DNA of 64,000 bases. Source: an uncultured Oscillospiraceae bacterium (GTDB taxonomy: Bacteria > Bacillota > Clostridia > Oscillospirales > Oscillospiraceae). The notes under the pieces were generated by a model. It worked only from the letters and a program-made list of their open reading frames with translations. It had not been told where the DNA came from and searched no databases. The stretch lies in contig CAKTIE010000001.1 in assembly GCA_934565655.1 (NCBI GenBank), positions 248,001 to 312,000 on the forward strand, read 5' to 3'. Below, one piece after another: positions 42,153-49,824 of this stretch (its first letter is position 1; the number at the start of each line of letters is the position of its first letter). The position numbers were made by a program, and so were the translations under genes.

Positions 42153-43148
42153 TCACCAATAAAGTCTGTCAGCAATGGAACGATTGCCTTCGTCGTGCAG
42201 AATACTCTGCCAATCTGTAGACCAGTCGAAAATCGAGTCAGTTCCTTTTTTATATGTATCAGTACGTTCCGTGATGCTTTCTTCGTCCCAATGCTCTGCC
42301 ATCAGCACGCTCTTGTAGTGAAAGTCGCCCACACGAAAACCGCCTTCTATCATACCATCCAGCCAATATTCACCCGTCAGTTCGAGGTCGCTGTGGTGCT
42401 GCACTAGGGTGCTATAACGGTGATATTCCCCGTTCCACAGCCAGCTGGCGCAGAGGCAGCTGCCGGAAACGACCATAACATCATGACCCCACCAATCACC
42501 GGTATCAAAATCATCCACGCTCATGCTGTACAGATACCCCATACCGTTCTCCGGGCGCATTTCAAACTCGATTTCCCGGTGGCGGCTGGTTCCCTCGTCC
42601 CGGTCGTATTGGGTAACGCGCATTCGGTAGCTGTCCAATTCAGTGTAAACCGCCACCTCATCGGGAAACTCCGTCCACGAAGCGTCTACCGTTGTGGTGC
42701 CGTCGTTCAGCAGTGCGGCGGCCATCAGTGCGCGCAGCAGCGACTGCTGTGCATCGGTAAGACTGCTGAATTCCTGATAGTTCTCGCGCTCGGTAAACGG
42801 CGTGGGATTGTAGCCCACCGCGGCGGCAGGATGCTGGGTATCTAGATCGTCCAGTTTTTTCCGGATTTCCGTGTTCTCCGTGTTAGCTAGACCATCCTCC
42901 AGAATTTTCCGGGCGGACACATAGTCACCCAATCCCATATACGCCTCGGCAGCGCCAAGATACGCCTCGGGGCGTTTTGTATCGATCTCAATAGCCGCCT
43001 CGAAGGCGATGACGGCTTCCTGATAGTTCCCCTCGTTCAGGTAGCGCATACCGAGGTCATACTGCTCCTGCCATGCGCCCTTCGCCCCGCAGGCGATCAG
43101 CGACAGAAGCAGCAGCGCGGTCAGAAATAATGTGGTGATTCGTTTCAT
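42153..43148 (-). CDS. TPR lipoprotein 8
   Basis: A 331-residue lipoprotein. Lipobox LSLIAC and the shared TPR module are followed by a linker and a C-terminal domain at about 125-331. That domain starts FSSLTDAQQSLLRALMAAAL and is homologous to the C-terminal half of lipoprotein 6 (YLYSMSVDDFDTGDW; GEYWLDGMIEGGF). Its N-terminal DNA is nearly identical to that of lipoproteins 7 and 9. It precedes the phosphatase gene by 13 bases. Confidence 0.78.
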   Translation of the reverse strand: MKRITTLFLTALLLLSLIACGAKGAWQEQYDLGMRYLNEGNYQEAVIAFEAAIEIDTKRPEAYLGAAEAYMGLGDYVSARKILEDGLANTENTEIRKKLDDLDTQHPAAAVGYNPTPFTERENYQEFSSLTDAQQSLLRALMAAALLNDGTTTVDASWTEFPDEVAVYTELDSYRMRVTQYDRDEGTSRHREIEFEMRPENGMGYLYSMSVDDFDTGDWWGHDVMVVSGSCLCASWLWNGEYHRYSTLVQHHSDLELTGEYWLDGMIEGGFRVGDFHYKSVLMAEHWDEESITERTDTYKKGTDSIFDWSTDWQSILHDEGNRSIADRLYW

Positions 43149-43198
43149 GTTTTTCTCCCTCTATCTTTGCATCATTCTGTTGTGTTGCACCAGAATCC

Positions 43199-44170
43199 TT
43201 AATGGCAGTTTACATCGTAGTTGGTCAGCTGATCGTGTTCAAACTCAAAAGAAAGTTGGTATGTCATACCATCGCTGCCATTGAAATACCAGGAAAATTG
43301 CAGAGATATTGCCCGCCACAGACCGCTCTCCGTCTGCTCGGCGGTTCCACGCTGGCCAAATTGGATGCCCTCATAGCGCATCCCCGACAGCCGCAGGCCA
43401 AAGGGGCTTTCCTCGCCGTCCGCGTACTCCTGATCCATCAGTTCATAGGCGTAGTCCGCAATATCCTGCCCGTTGGTAAAGCCCAGCTTGGTCAGCACAG
43501 TGACCAGTGAGTCGTGGGTGTTGATTCCCCGCAGGCCGATGGGCAGCGTTGGGCCGCAGTCGCCATCCTCGTAGTAGTAATGGTCATACCCCCAAAGGCA
43601 CACATAATTCTCAGACTTATACTGCAAGGCACTGATAGACGCACCGGCATAGTCTGCCGCGCGGCCCTGTACCCAATAATGGTCCTCGTCTGAATTTTCA
43701 TCGTATTTCAAGCCGTTCTGGTGGATCAGTGAGCTTACGGTGCTGATATCCAGCCCCATCACGCTGTGTCCCAGGCAGGTCACGTCATCCAGCGTGATCA
43801 GATTCCCCTGATCACCGGCGGCCAGAAGATCCCAACCCGCGAAATCGCGTCCGCCGGAGTTCAGCTCATCCAAGCGCTCCAGCAGTCCATCAGCATTCTC
43901 GCAGTTACTGATACCATCCTCCAACACACGCCGTGCAGAATCGGTGTCGCCCAGGCCCATATACGCCTCGGCAGCGCCAAGATACGCCTCGGGGCGCTTG
44001 GGATCGATCTCGATGGCCGCCTCGAAGGCGATGACGGCTTCCTGATAGTTCCCCTCGTTCAAATAGCGCATACCGAGGTCATACTGCTCCTGCCATGCGC
44101 CCTTGGCCCCACATGCGATCAGGGACAGAAGCAGCGCCGCGGTCAAAAGCAAAGCGGTAAATCTCTTCAT
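43199..44170 (-). CDS. TPR lipoprotein 9 (unique C-terminus)
   Basis: A 323-residue lipoprotein. Lipobox LSLIAC and the shared TPR module are followed by a C-terminal region unlike the other eight: LDDVTCLGHSVMGLDIS, then GINTHDSLVTVLTKLGFTNG and a closing MTYQLSFEFEHDQLT beta segment. The pattern of short strands and paired Tyr/Trp suggests a compact beta domain, but no family is recognised. It starts 12 bases after the second phosphatase. Confidence 0.75.
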   Translation of the reverse strand: MKRFTALLLTAALLLSLIACGAKGAWQEQYDLGMRYLNEGNYQEAVIAFEAAIEIDPKRPEAYLGAAEAYMGLGDTDSARRVLEDGISNCENADGLLERLDELNSGGRDFAGWDLLAAGDQGNLITLDDVTCLGHSVMGLDISTVSSLIHQNGLKYDENSDEDHYWVQGRAADYAGASISALQYKSENYVCLWGYDHYYYEDGDCGPTLPIGLRGINTHDSLVTVLTKLGFTNGQDIADYAYELMDQEYADGEESPFGLRLSGMRYEGIQFGQRGTAEQTESGLWRAISLQFSWYFNGSDGMTYQLSFEFEHDQLTNYDVNCH

Positions 44171-44182
44171 ATGTTACTCTCC

Positions 44183-44998
44183 TCATTTCACAGCGTGTTG
44201 GGTTTCATGGCCAGATGAATGCGGCAGATCACCCCCGCCGCCGATCCTGCAAACGATCACGGTGACGTTGTCCCGGCCGCCATGATCCAACGCCGCCTTG
44301 ACCAACGCCTCCGCACAGGCCGTCACATCCGGTATGCGCATCATCATATCCGCGATCTGAAGCTCCGTCAGCATATCCGTCAATCCGTCGCTGCACAGCA
44401 GGTAGCAGTCACCTTCGGCGATCCGTCCCTTTGTGATATATGGGCGGATCAGCAGCTCTTTCGGGTCAATGCCCAGGTGCTGCATCAGCGGCGGCTTTAC
44501 GCCGGGCGGATAGGGGCGGCCGTCCACATGATCCTGCGAGAGCTGCGACAACTCCTTCCCGCGCAGGCGATAGACGCGGCTGTCACCCACATTGCAGACA
44601 CAGACCCTGCGGTGCGTGATATACAAAGCGGCCAGTGTCGTTCCTGTGTGCATGACCGTCCGGCGCCGCGCGGCATTTACCACAGCCGCGTTCAGCGCCA
44701 TACATACATTGGAGATATAGTGTGTTTCAGACATGAAAGGGCGGGGCAGCGTCTCACATTGCCGCCGCATTTCGCTGGCGGCGGCAAAAGCCGCCGCTTC
44801 GCCAAGGCTTTCGCCTCCCATGCCGTCGAAAACCGCCAGCCACATACCTTCGCCCGTTTCCCGGCAAATGTATGCCGGTTTGCGCAGGCCTGTGTTGGTT
44901 TCCGGCATGCAATATCCCCCGAAGTAAAAGTTATCCTCGTTTTTTCTGCGCACCCTGCCCGGATCGGACAGGCAGGCAGCCCTTATCATCAATTTCAT
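44183..44998 (-). CDS. PP2C-type Ser/Thr phosphatase (2 of 3)
   Basis: A 271-residue PPM phosphatase, close paralogue of the one at 41378. The motifs are RRKNEDNFYF (about 18-27), VFDGMGGES (about 55-63), CNVGDSRVYRL, LLCSDGLTDML and GGRDNVTVIV. It extends about 18 residues past the shared domain, with a His-rich tail (SSGHETQHAVK). First gene of the downstream transcription unit, with a probable promoter at 45045-45073. Two paralogous phosphatases bracketing two lipoproteins point to duplication of a phosphatase-lipoprotein unit. Confidence 0.95.
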   Translation of the reverse strand: MKLMIRAACLSDPGRVRRKNEDNFYFGGYCMPETNTGLRKPAYICRETGEGMWLAVFDGMGGESLGEAAAFAAASEMRRQCETLPRPFMSETHYISNVCMALNAAVVNAARRRTVMHTGTTLAALYITHRRVCVCNVGDSRVYRLRGKELSQLSQDHVDGRPYPPGVKPPLMQHLGIDPKELLIRPYITKGRIAEGDCYLLCSDGLTDMLTELQIADMMMRIPDVTACAEALVKAALDHGGRDNVTVIVCRIGGGGDLPHSSGHETQHAVK

Positions 44999-45044
44999 AT
45001 AGGATCTCCATGCTTTTTGGACGATTCAATAACGCACTACTGCA

Positions 45045-45073
45045 ATTTTAGCACCAAATTTCTTGACGAACAA
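45045..45073 (-). promoter_or_regulatory. Candidate promoter of the kinase/lipoprotein half
   Basis: Minus strand TTGTTC (45068-45073), 17-base spacer, TAAAAT (45045-45050), 47 bases before the phosphatase start. Confidence 0.5.
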
Positions 45074-45198
45074 GGAAAACGCATCTATCATACCACACGA
45101 AATTCCGGCCGTTTCTTTGTTCGTTTTACTGATAAGCCGTCTTGATTGCTGCATGTCCATTCGCACCAGCGTTTTATTTTTGCCGTGTCCTGAGCGCC

Positions 45199-45233
45199 AT
45201 GAAAGCCAGCGTCGGTCAGGCGCTGGCTTTCAT
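45199..45233. other. Perfect 13-base stem-loop between the two halves of the locus
   Basis: Arms ATGAAAGCCAGCG / CGCTGGCTTTCAT with a 9-base loop. It lies after the third phosphatase gene with no adjacent T run on the minus strand. It may stabilise the mRNA end or act as a weak terminator. Confidence 0.5.
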
Positions 45234-45275
45234 GGATCTTTATAGGACTGTGCCAAGCCGGGGGACCGGCCCAGA

Positions 45276-45998
45276 CTACTGCACTTTGACAAAGATCATG
45301 GTGTAATTGTCGCCGGAACCGCCGCGCTCCACATCCTGACACAGACGGTCCACAACGTGCTGCGGCGCGGACAGCAGCCTGCCCCACCGCAGACGGTCAT
45401 GCAGCGTTTTGGACGGCACGCAATGATACACGCCGTCGCTGCACAGGAAAAAGCAATCGCCTTTTTCCGGCCGGTCTGTGCGCAGGCTGAATTCCAGTTG
45501 GTCGGAAATGCCGACAGCGCCCACCAGCCTTCCGCCCGCCGCACCGATGAGACCGGCGCTCCCAGGAAGATTGGCCGCTGTGTCGTCCCGGGTCATCTGC
45601 TGTACCTTTAGCCCGCGGATACGGTAGATCCGGCTGTCACCCGCTGACAGGTAGGCGCAGCACCCCCGAAAGAAAAACAGGATCACGGCCGTAGAGCCTG
45701 TATTTCGCCGGCCAAAGCAATCAACGACCTGGCGGTTGATATCCACCAGCGTATTCCTCAGCTGTTCCACGGCCTGCTGAAAGTCCCATGTGCTGTGCTT
45801 CGGCAGAAAGCTGTCGTACCACCAGCGGGCATAGCCGTCATGCAGCATGCCGCTGGCGATTTCGCCATAAGCCTTTCCACCGATACCGTCTGCCACCAGA
45901 AACAGCGCCGCGCCGTTTTCCTCCAGCAGCAGCAGCGCGTCCTCGTTGCGCTCCCGCACAGCGCCCGTCTCTGAGCGCCCGTAATAGCGCAGGGTCAT
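45276..45998 (-). CDS. PP2C-type Ser/Thr phosphatase (3 of 3, secretion-locus type)
   Basis: A 240-residue PPM phosphatase of a different subgroup from the other two. RERNEDALLL (about 15-24), VADGIGGKAYGE (about 34-45), LSAGDSRIYRI (about 118-128), FLCSDGVYH (about 187-195) and GSGDNYTMI (about 228-236) are present, so the metal-binding Asp residues are kept. The closing motif reads SGDN rather than GRDN. Its start overlaps the vWA-FHA gene stop by 4 bases, so it belongs to the secretion operon, and probably acts on FHA-bound phospho-proteins. Confidence 0.92.
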   Translation of the reverse strand: MTLRYYGRSETGAVRERNEDALLLLEENGAALFLVADGIGGKAYGEIASGMLHDGYARWWYDSFLPKHSTWDFQQAVEQLRNTLVDINRQVVDCFGRRNTGSTAVILFFFRGCCAYLSAGDSRIYRIRGLKVQQMTRDDTAANLPGSAGLIGAAGGRLVGAVGISDQLEFSLRTDRPEKGDCFFLCSDGVYHCVPSKTLHDRLRWGRLLSAPQHVVDRLCQDVERGGSGDNYTMIFVKVQ

Positions 45999-47452
45999 CG
46001 GACTTCGACCTTCAGCACCACGCGGCCCAGCTTGAGTGTGCTGCCGCTGGCGATATCCGCCGTATCGACCACGCGAATACCATCCACATAGGTGCCGTTA
46101 CTGGAACCCAGATCACGGACGGTCAACTGGTTGCCGTTGGCCTGTATCTCGCAATGTGTACCGGAGACGGATTTGTCATAGTCCAGCACCACCTGATTGC
46201 TCAGGCTGCGGCCCACGGTGACCTTCTGGCGCAGCGGCACCTCAAAATACTGCTCCGAGCGGTTGACATCCGTCAGACAAAGCATGGCTTTTTTATCGTT
46301 CCCGACCAGGTACATGGTATCGCCGCCGCCCTCCCGGGACCCGACGATTTCCGTGCGGTCTTCGCCGGAGCCGCCGCCTTGTTCGATATCGGTTATGGAC
46401 TTCACACGATTCTTTTCCGCCTTCTTCTGCAGCAGCACAAAGACCACCACGCCGATGGCCACCAGCACCGCCGCACCAATGCCGATCAGCAGAGTCATGG
46501 GCAGCTCTGACGCAGAGTCAGGCTGGGGGGCCGGTACGGGCACCGGTTCCGGTTCCGGAGCGGAGGCGAAAGGCATGGTCACCTGGGTTTCCGCCGCCGC
46601 ACCGTCGGTGAAGGTCAGGCGAATGCCCTTTGCGGTGCCGTCCCGCAGCTCCTCCGGCAGGGCGATCTTGGCGTATACCGGTACTTCATCTGCCGAAAGT
46701 ATCCGGGCCACCTCCAGCGTGTCAGTGACATCGCTCATAGCCCAATTCCTGGCTCCGGTCTGACGGGAAAGGGCGTACATCTCTTTCAGCGCCCGGTCTG
46801 CACCCTGGCAGCCGAAGGTATAGATGGGGATATTCTTCTCGGCCAGCCGCCGTACCAGTTCGTCGCGGGTGATACCCTGGGGGTTGTTGTCCACGCCATC
46901 GGAGATCACGATGCAGCGGACATAGGCGCATTCCTGCCGAGCTGCTTCCTCATTCAACAGCTCGTCCAGCACGTCGGTAAGATATGTCTCCTGATCCTCG
47001 TATGTGATCTGGCTGATCTTCGTCCGGAGGTCTGTATAGTCCTGGCTTTCTTTGGCAATAACGTTCAGATGTTCCGAGATGGTGCAGAGGTTGATCCGCT
47101 CGTTGGGCAGCTTGGCCGCCACGATATCCGCCGCCAGCTTTTCCGCCATCTCACGATCCGCCTTGGGGATCGACTGGGAATTGTCCACCAGCAGCCATGT
47201 TACCATCGGGATCGTATCATCCAGACTTTGCAGTTTCACAGTTCCGACGGTCTCTGTTCCGATCTGCACCTCGGCCTCCTGGCCTGCCGCAGCGCCGCTC
47301 AGATACAGAATGGCGGCATCTGCCGTGACATCCGCCTCCGCCACAGAGACCTCTGCTGCCGCATGGACAGGCACCGCAGCCGCGGCGATCATGATCGCCG
47401 CAGCTGCCATGCAGATATATCTTTTGCTTTTCATCTTAAAGCGTTCTCTCAT
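45995..47452 (-). CDS. vWA-TM-FHA protein of the type VII locus
   Basis: A 485-residue protein. The signal segment covers about 12-32. The von Willebrand A domain (about 83-260) has the MIDAS DNSQS at 90-94 and ISDGVDNN further on. A Pro/Glu-rich spacer is followed by one TM helix at about 318-340, then a cytoplasmic FHA domain at about 405-480 (VGRSLSNQVVLD; SGTHCEI; GSSNGTYVDG). So an outward metal-dependent adhesion domain is linked to an inward phospho-Thr reader. ATG at 47452 follows GGAGGATC. It overlaps the upstream WXG gene by 17 bases. Confidence 0.88.
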   Translation of the reverse strand: MRERFKMKSKRYICMAAAAIMIAAAAVPVHAAAEVSVAEADVTADAAILYLSGAAAGQEAEVQIGTETVGTVKLQSLDDTIPMVTWLLVDNSQSIPKADREMAEKLAADIVAAKLPNERINLCTISEHLNVIAKESQDYTDLRTKISQITYEDQETYLTDVLDELLNEEAARQECAYVRCIVISDGVDNNPQGITRDELVRRLAEKNIPIYTFGCQGADRALKEMYALSRQTGARNWAMSDVTDTLEVARILSADEVPVYAKIALPEELRDGTAKGIRLTFTDGAAAETQVTMPFASAPEPEPVPVPAPQPDSASELPMTLLIGIGAAVLVAIGVVVFVLLQKKAEKNRVKSITDIEQGGGSGEDRTEIVGSREGGGDTMYLVGNDKKAMLCLTDVNRSEQYFEVPLRQKVTVGRSLSNQVVLDYDKSVSGTHCEIQANGNQLTVRDLGSSNGTYVDGIRVVDTADIASGSTLKLGRVVLKVEVR

Positions 47453-47747
47453 GAGCGATCCTCCATGCATCAAGCTCCGCATCCCGCACCCGTTTGGCAA
47501 TGGTACGGATCGTATTGGCGATCTGCTTGAGATTCTTTGCCGATGTACGCATGTCTCCCCGGACCTTCTGTCCTTTTTTGATATACAGGGGCGCACTATC
47601 GCTTTTCCACGCCCGGCTGACATCATTCAGAATACCCTCCATCTCCCGGTTGGCGGCATTCTGCATCTTGCTGGCGATGCCGTCCAGCCGGTTTGCCTGG
47701 GCGATGGCCTTGTTGTAGTTGAAATAAATCTCCGAAAGGCTGCTCAC
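47436..47747 (-). CDS. WXG100-like protein (WxS variant)
   Basis: A 103-residue two-helix protein of WXG100 size. The turn reads AWKSDSA near residues 46-52, with Trp conserved and the usual Gly replaced by Ser. Flanking helices are rich in Ala/Lys/Arg, and the tail is RDAELDAWRIAHERTL. The YxxxD/E export signal is not clear. It could be a substrate or a structural heterodimer partner of a neighbouring WXG protein. It is in the same operon, 15 bases after the next WXG gene upstream. Confidence 0.7.
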   Translation of the reverse strand: MSSLSEIYFNYNKAIAQANRLDGIASKMQNAANREMEGILNDVSRAWKSDSAPLYIKKGQKVRGDMRTSAKNLKQIANTIRTIAKRVRDAELDAWRIAHERTL

Positions 47748-47762
47748 GTTATGCTCCCCTCC

Positions 47763-48080
47763 TTACACAATCTGATCGATTTTCAATCGCTTGGCCATGC
47801 TTTCCACAGCATCATCGGCCTTTTCATAGATGCCTGCCATCTTCAGCAGGTCTCTGGGATGTTCTTCCATGCGGTTGATAAGGAAATTGATATCATCCTT
47901 ATAGGATGCATAGCCCACGCGGCACTTGTCGCCGGCCTCGCCCCGCCAATAGCCGCGGGTCTTGCCCGACACATCCCCGATCCGGTCAAAGCGGCTTCTC
48001 ATGGATCTGATCAGCGCGGAAAACTCATCTGCCTTGCGCTTCAGTTCTTCCGGTGTTACACGAAATGCAAAATCACTCAC
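47763..48080 (-). CDS. WXG100 family protein
   Basis: A 105-residue helical hairpin. The helix turn YWRGEAG near 44-50 is a clear WXG, preceded by FRVTPEELKRKADEF as in EsxA-type proteins. The C-terminal helix contains YEKADDAVE (about 86-94), close to the YxxxD/E secretion motif. Probably secreted by the EssC machine as a dimer with one of its four neighbours. Confidence 0.88.
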   Translation of the reverse strand: MSDFAFRVTPEELKRKADEFSALIRSMRSRFDRIGDVSGKTRGYWRGEAGDKCRVGYASYKDDINFLINRMEEHPRDLLKMAGIYEKADDAVESMAKRLKIDQIV

Positions 48081-48101
48081 AATACGGCCTCCTCTCTGTT
48101 A

Positions 48102-48407
48102 TCAGACCCGGATCGAAGAGACGATCCCTGCCACCGAATTCTCGCATTTATCGTATTCTGTCCGCGAGGAATCCGTTTTTTCTGCAAACTTTTCCAACGC
48201 CTTGACCAGCTCCTCCATGCGGCTGATGTCATCCTGAACGGCGGTCATGAACGCCGCCTTGGCGCTGCCGTCCCACATGGCCGAAAGCTGATTGGATGTG
48301 TCCCGCAGCGTCTGAATGTCCCGCCGCAGGCCGTTGATCTCTCCCTTAATGGTGGAGACATCGCTTTTCAATGTGGATGTATTTACTTCAATCATTCTGC
48401 CTGCCAT
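48102..48407 (-). CDS. WXG100 family protein
   Basis: A 101-residue helical hairpin with MWDGSAK near residues 44-50 (WDG, a normal WXG). The second helix ends YDKCENSVAGIV, with YDKCE giving a YxxxE export motif. It follows a 121-residue coiled-coil protein gene by 12 bases. A single Cys in the tail is unusual for the family. Confidence 0.88.
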   Translation of the reverse strand: MAGRMIEVNTSTLKSDVSTIKGEINGLRRDIQTLRDTSNQLSAMWDGSAKAAFMTAVQDDISRMEELVKALEKFAEKTDSSRTEYDKCENSVAGIVSSIRV

Positions 48408-48419
48408 CTCATGCTCTCC

Positions 48420-48785
48420 TTATTTCCCCAGAATTTCCTGAATTTTTTTGCGGACTGACACGCCCTGAAACAGCTTGCCTTCGGCATAGCCCACCCGCAG
48501 CGGAGGCGTATCCTCCATGCGCTGCTCATTCCGGGCTTCCGCCCGGTCGTAGGCGTCTGTGATCTCACGGAGCGCCGTGGACAGATTCACCAGCCGTCCG
48601 GTCAGCAGTTCCGTGTTTTCCTGCTGCCGTATAAGCTCGCGCCGGCAAGTGTCGAGGCAAGAGAGGTCCCGCAGCTTCCGCTCCACGTCGCTCAGCTCGG
48701 CGCCCATCTGCCGTACCGTTCGGGACAGCGTCAGAATATCCAGCGCAGAGGCAAGCATTTTATTTTGCTGTGTTTTGATTCTCAT
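48420..48785 (-). CDS. Coiled-coil protein of the type VII locus
   Basis: A 121-residue, almost fully helical protein (LDILTLSRTVRQMGAELSD, LIRQQENTELLTGRLVNLST) with no membrane segment. The tail LFQGVSVRKKIQEILGK is basic. No family is recognised. Size, lack of WXG and position between YukD-like and WXG genes suggest a cytosolic chaperone or scaffold. ATG at 48785 is chosen for the GGAGG 9 bases before it; an open frame to 48866 has no ribosome site. Confidence 0.6.
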   Translation of the reverse strand: MRIKTQQNKMLASALDILTLSRTVRQMGAELSDVERKLRDLSCLDTCRRELIRQQENTELLTGRLVNLSTALREITDAYDRAEARNEQRMEDTPPLRVGYAEGKLFQGVSVRKKIQEILGK

Positions 48786-48899
48786 CAGCCTTTTCCTCCG
48801 CAGTTCTCTCTTTGCTTGTTCTAAAGTATAGCCGGGTGAACACACAAAAACTGGCCGGACTGACAAACGGCAGATTTGTGAGGATGAATGACGCTTTTA

Positions 48900-49160
48900 T
48901 CAGACCAGCATCAGTTCCGCACCGTCGCAGACGCCGTAATTTGCCGGTGTGCTCTTTCGGTCAAGCTGTACGCCGGCGTCAATGGAACAAAGAGACATCT
49001 GTTCAAACGCAAGATGGGGATCCTCCTCGGAGATAAGCCCCTCTTTCTGGCAGATCAGCAGCGTGATCTCGTCGATCAGATCGCCGACCTGCGACTTTTC
49101 CTCGATGGACAGGTTATAAACCTTTTCCAGCGCGGGCACTCTGACATTTACAATGATCAT
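48900..49160 (-). CDS. YukD/EsaB ubiquitin-like protein
   Basis: An 86-residue protein with the beta-grasp pattern of YukD/EsaB: MIIVNVRVPALEKVYNLSIE at the start, an amphipathic helix with LIDEITLLI, and a closing strand CDGAELMLV. EsaB/YukD is a conserved cytoplasmic part of firmicute type VII secretion and controls substrate output. ATG at 49160 follows GGAGG by 8 bases. It is 4 bases after the stop of the 219-residue protein gene, hence translationally coupled. Its presence firmly supports a type VII assignment for the locus. Confidence 0.85.
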   Translation of the reverse strand: MIIVNVRVPALEKVYNLSIEEKSQVGDLIDEITLLICQKEGLISEEDPHLAFEQMSLCSIDAGVQLDRKSTPANYGVCDGAELMLV

Positions 49161-49164
49161 TCCT

Positions 49165-49824
49165 TCAGCCTCCCAAGCATTCCCGCAGCATCTGCTGCAG
49201 GGCGTCCTGTGTATAGAATCCGAGTTCTGTGCCTTCCGGGCCGTTGACCCGGAGCAGTTGGCAGCCTTTTCCCGGAAACAGGGTATAGCTGCCCAGTTCT
49301 TTTCCCTGGGCCGTGTAGCGGGTGAGCCGGGCGATCTCACCGCTTTCCGGTTCCCGCTCCAGCTGGTCGGCAAACAGCACCTTCAATTCCCGCGTATCCT
49401 CATCGGTCAGCAGGGGTGCGGGCAGAAACTCCGTATCCGTCAGCCATTGTGCCAGCTCACTGGGGTGATGGGCGCTGAGCCGGTATCGCTCTGCCGGAGA
49501 ACCGCCCAACAGCTCCGCCAGCCACAGGGTGTGCTCGTTCACATAGCACAGGGCCGTCTTTCGTGCGGGACGCTCCCGGCGCAGCAGCACAAGGGAGGCT
49601 GCATTTCGCAGCTCCTGAAAGAAGGACCCTGCAGCACTGAGCGAGAAGGTATCCCCCTCCCGAACTAGCAGTCCGCGCTGATAAAGGCTGGCAAATGCTG
49701 CCGTCAACCGCCGGTCGTCCAGTTCCTGCTTCGTCAGAAACAGGGTATACTCACCGCCGGGAGCAAGCTCCAGCAGCAGTGCGAATTCTTCCTCAGAGAA
49801 ATAAAGCAGTCTGCCCTCTTTCAC
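49165..49824 (-). CDS. Hypothetical cytosolic protein of the type VII locus
   Basis: A 219-residue soluble protein of alternating strands and helices (LLELAPGGEYTLFLTKQELD; LWLAELLGGSPAERYRL; CQLLRVNGPEGTELGFYTQ). The length and mixed fold recall EspG-type substrate chaperones of mycobacterial ESX, but I see no sequence match that would support that. It overlaps the LytTR gene by 4 bases and is followed closely by the YukD-like gene, so it belongs to the operon. Confidence 0.6.
   Translation of the reverse strand: MKEGRLLYFSEEEFALLLELAPGGEYTLFLTKQELDDRRLTAAFASLYQRGLLVREGDTFSLSAAGSFFQELRNAASLVLLRRERPARKTALCYVNEHTLWLAELLGGSPAERYRLSAHHPSELAQWLTDTEFLPAPLLTDEDTRELKVLFADQLEREPESGEIARLTRYTAQGKELGSYTLFPGKGCQLLRVNGPEGTELGFYTQDALQQMLRECLGG

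Noticed and set aside
45061..45115. Third LytTR-type repeat before the phosphatase gene
   Set aside because: ACGAACAAG and ACGAAATTC resemble parts of the site but lack the 12-base spacing and the flanking GG.
49165..49824. EspG-type chaperone
   Set aside because: Size and position would fit, but no sequence motif supports it; kept as hypothetical.
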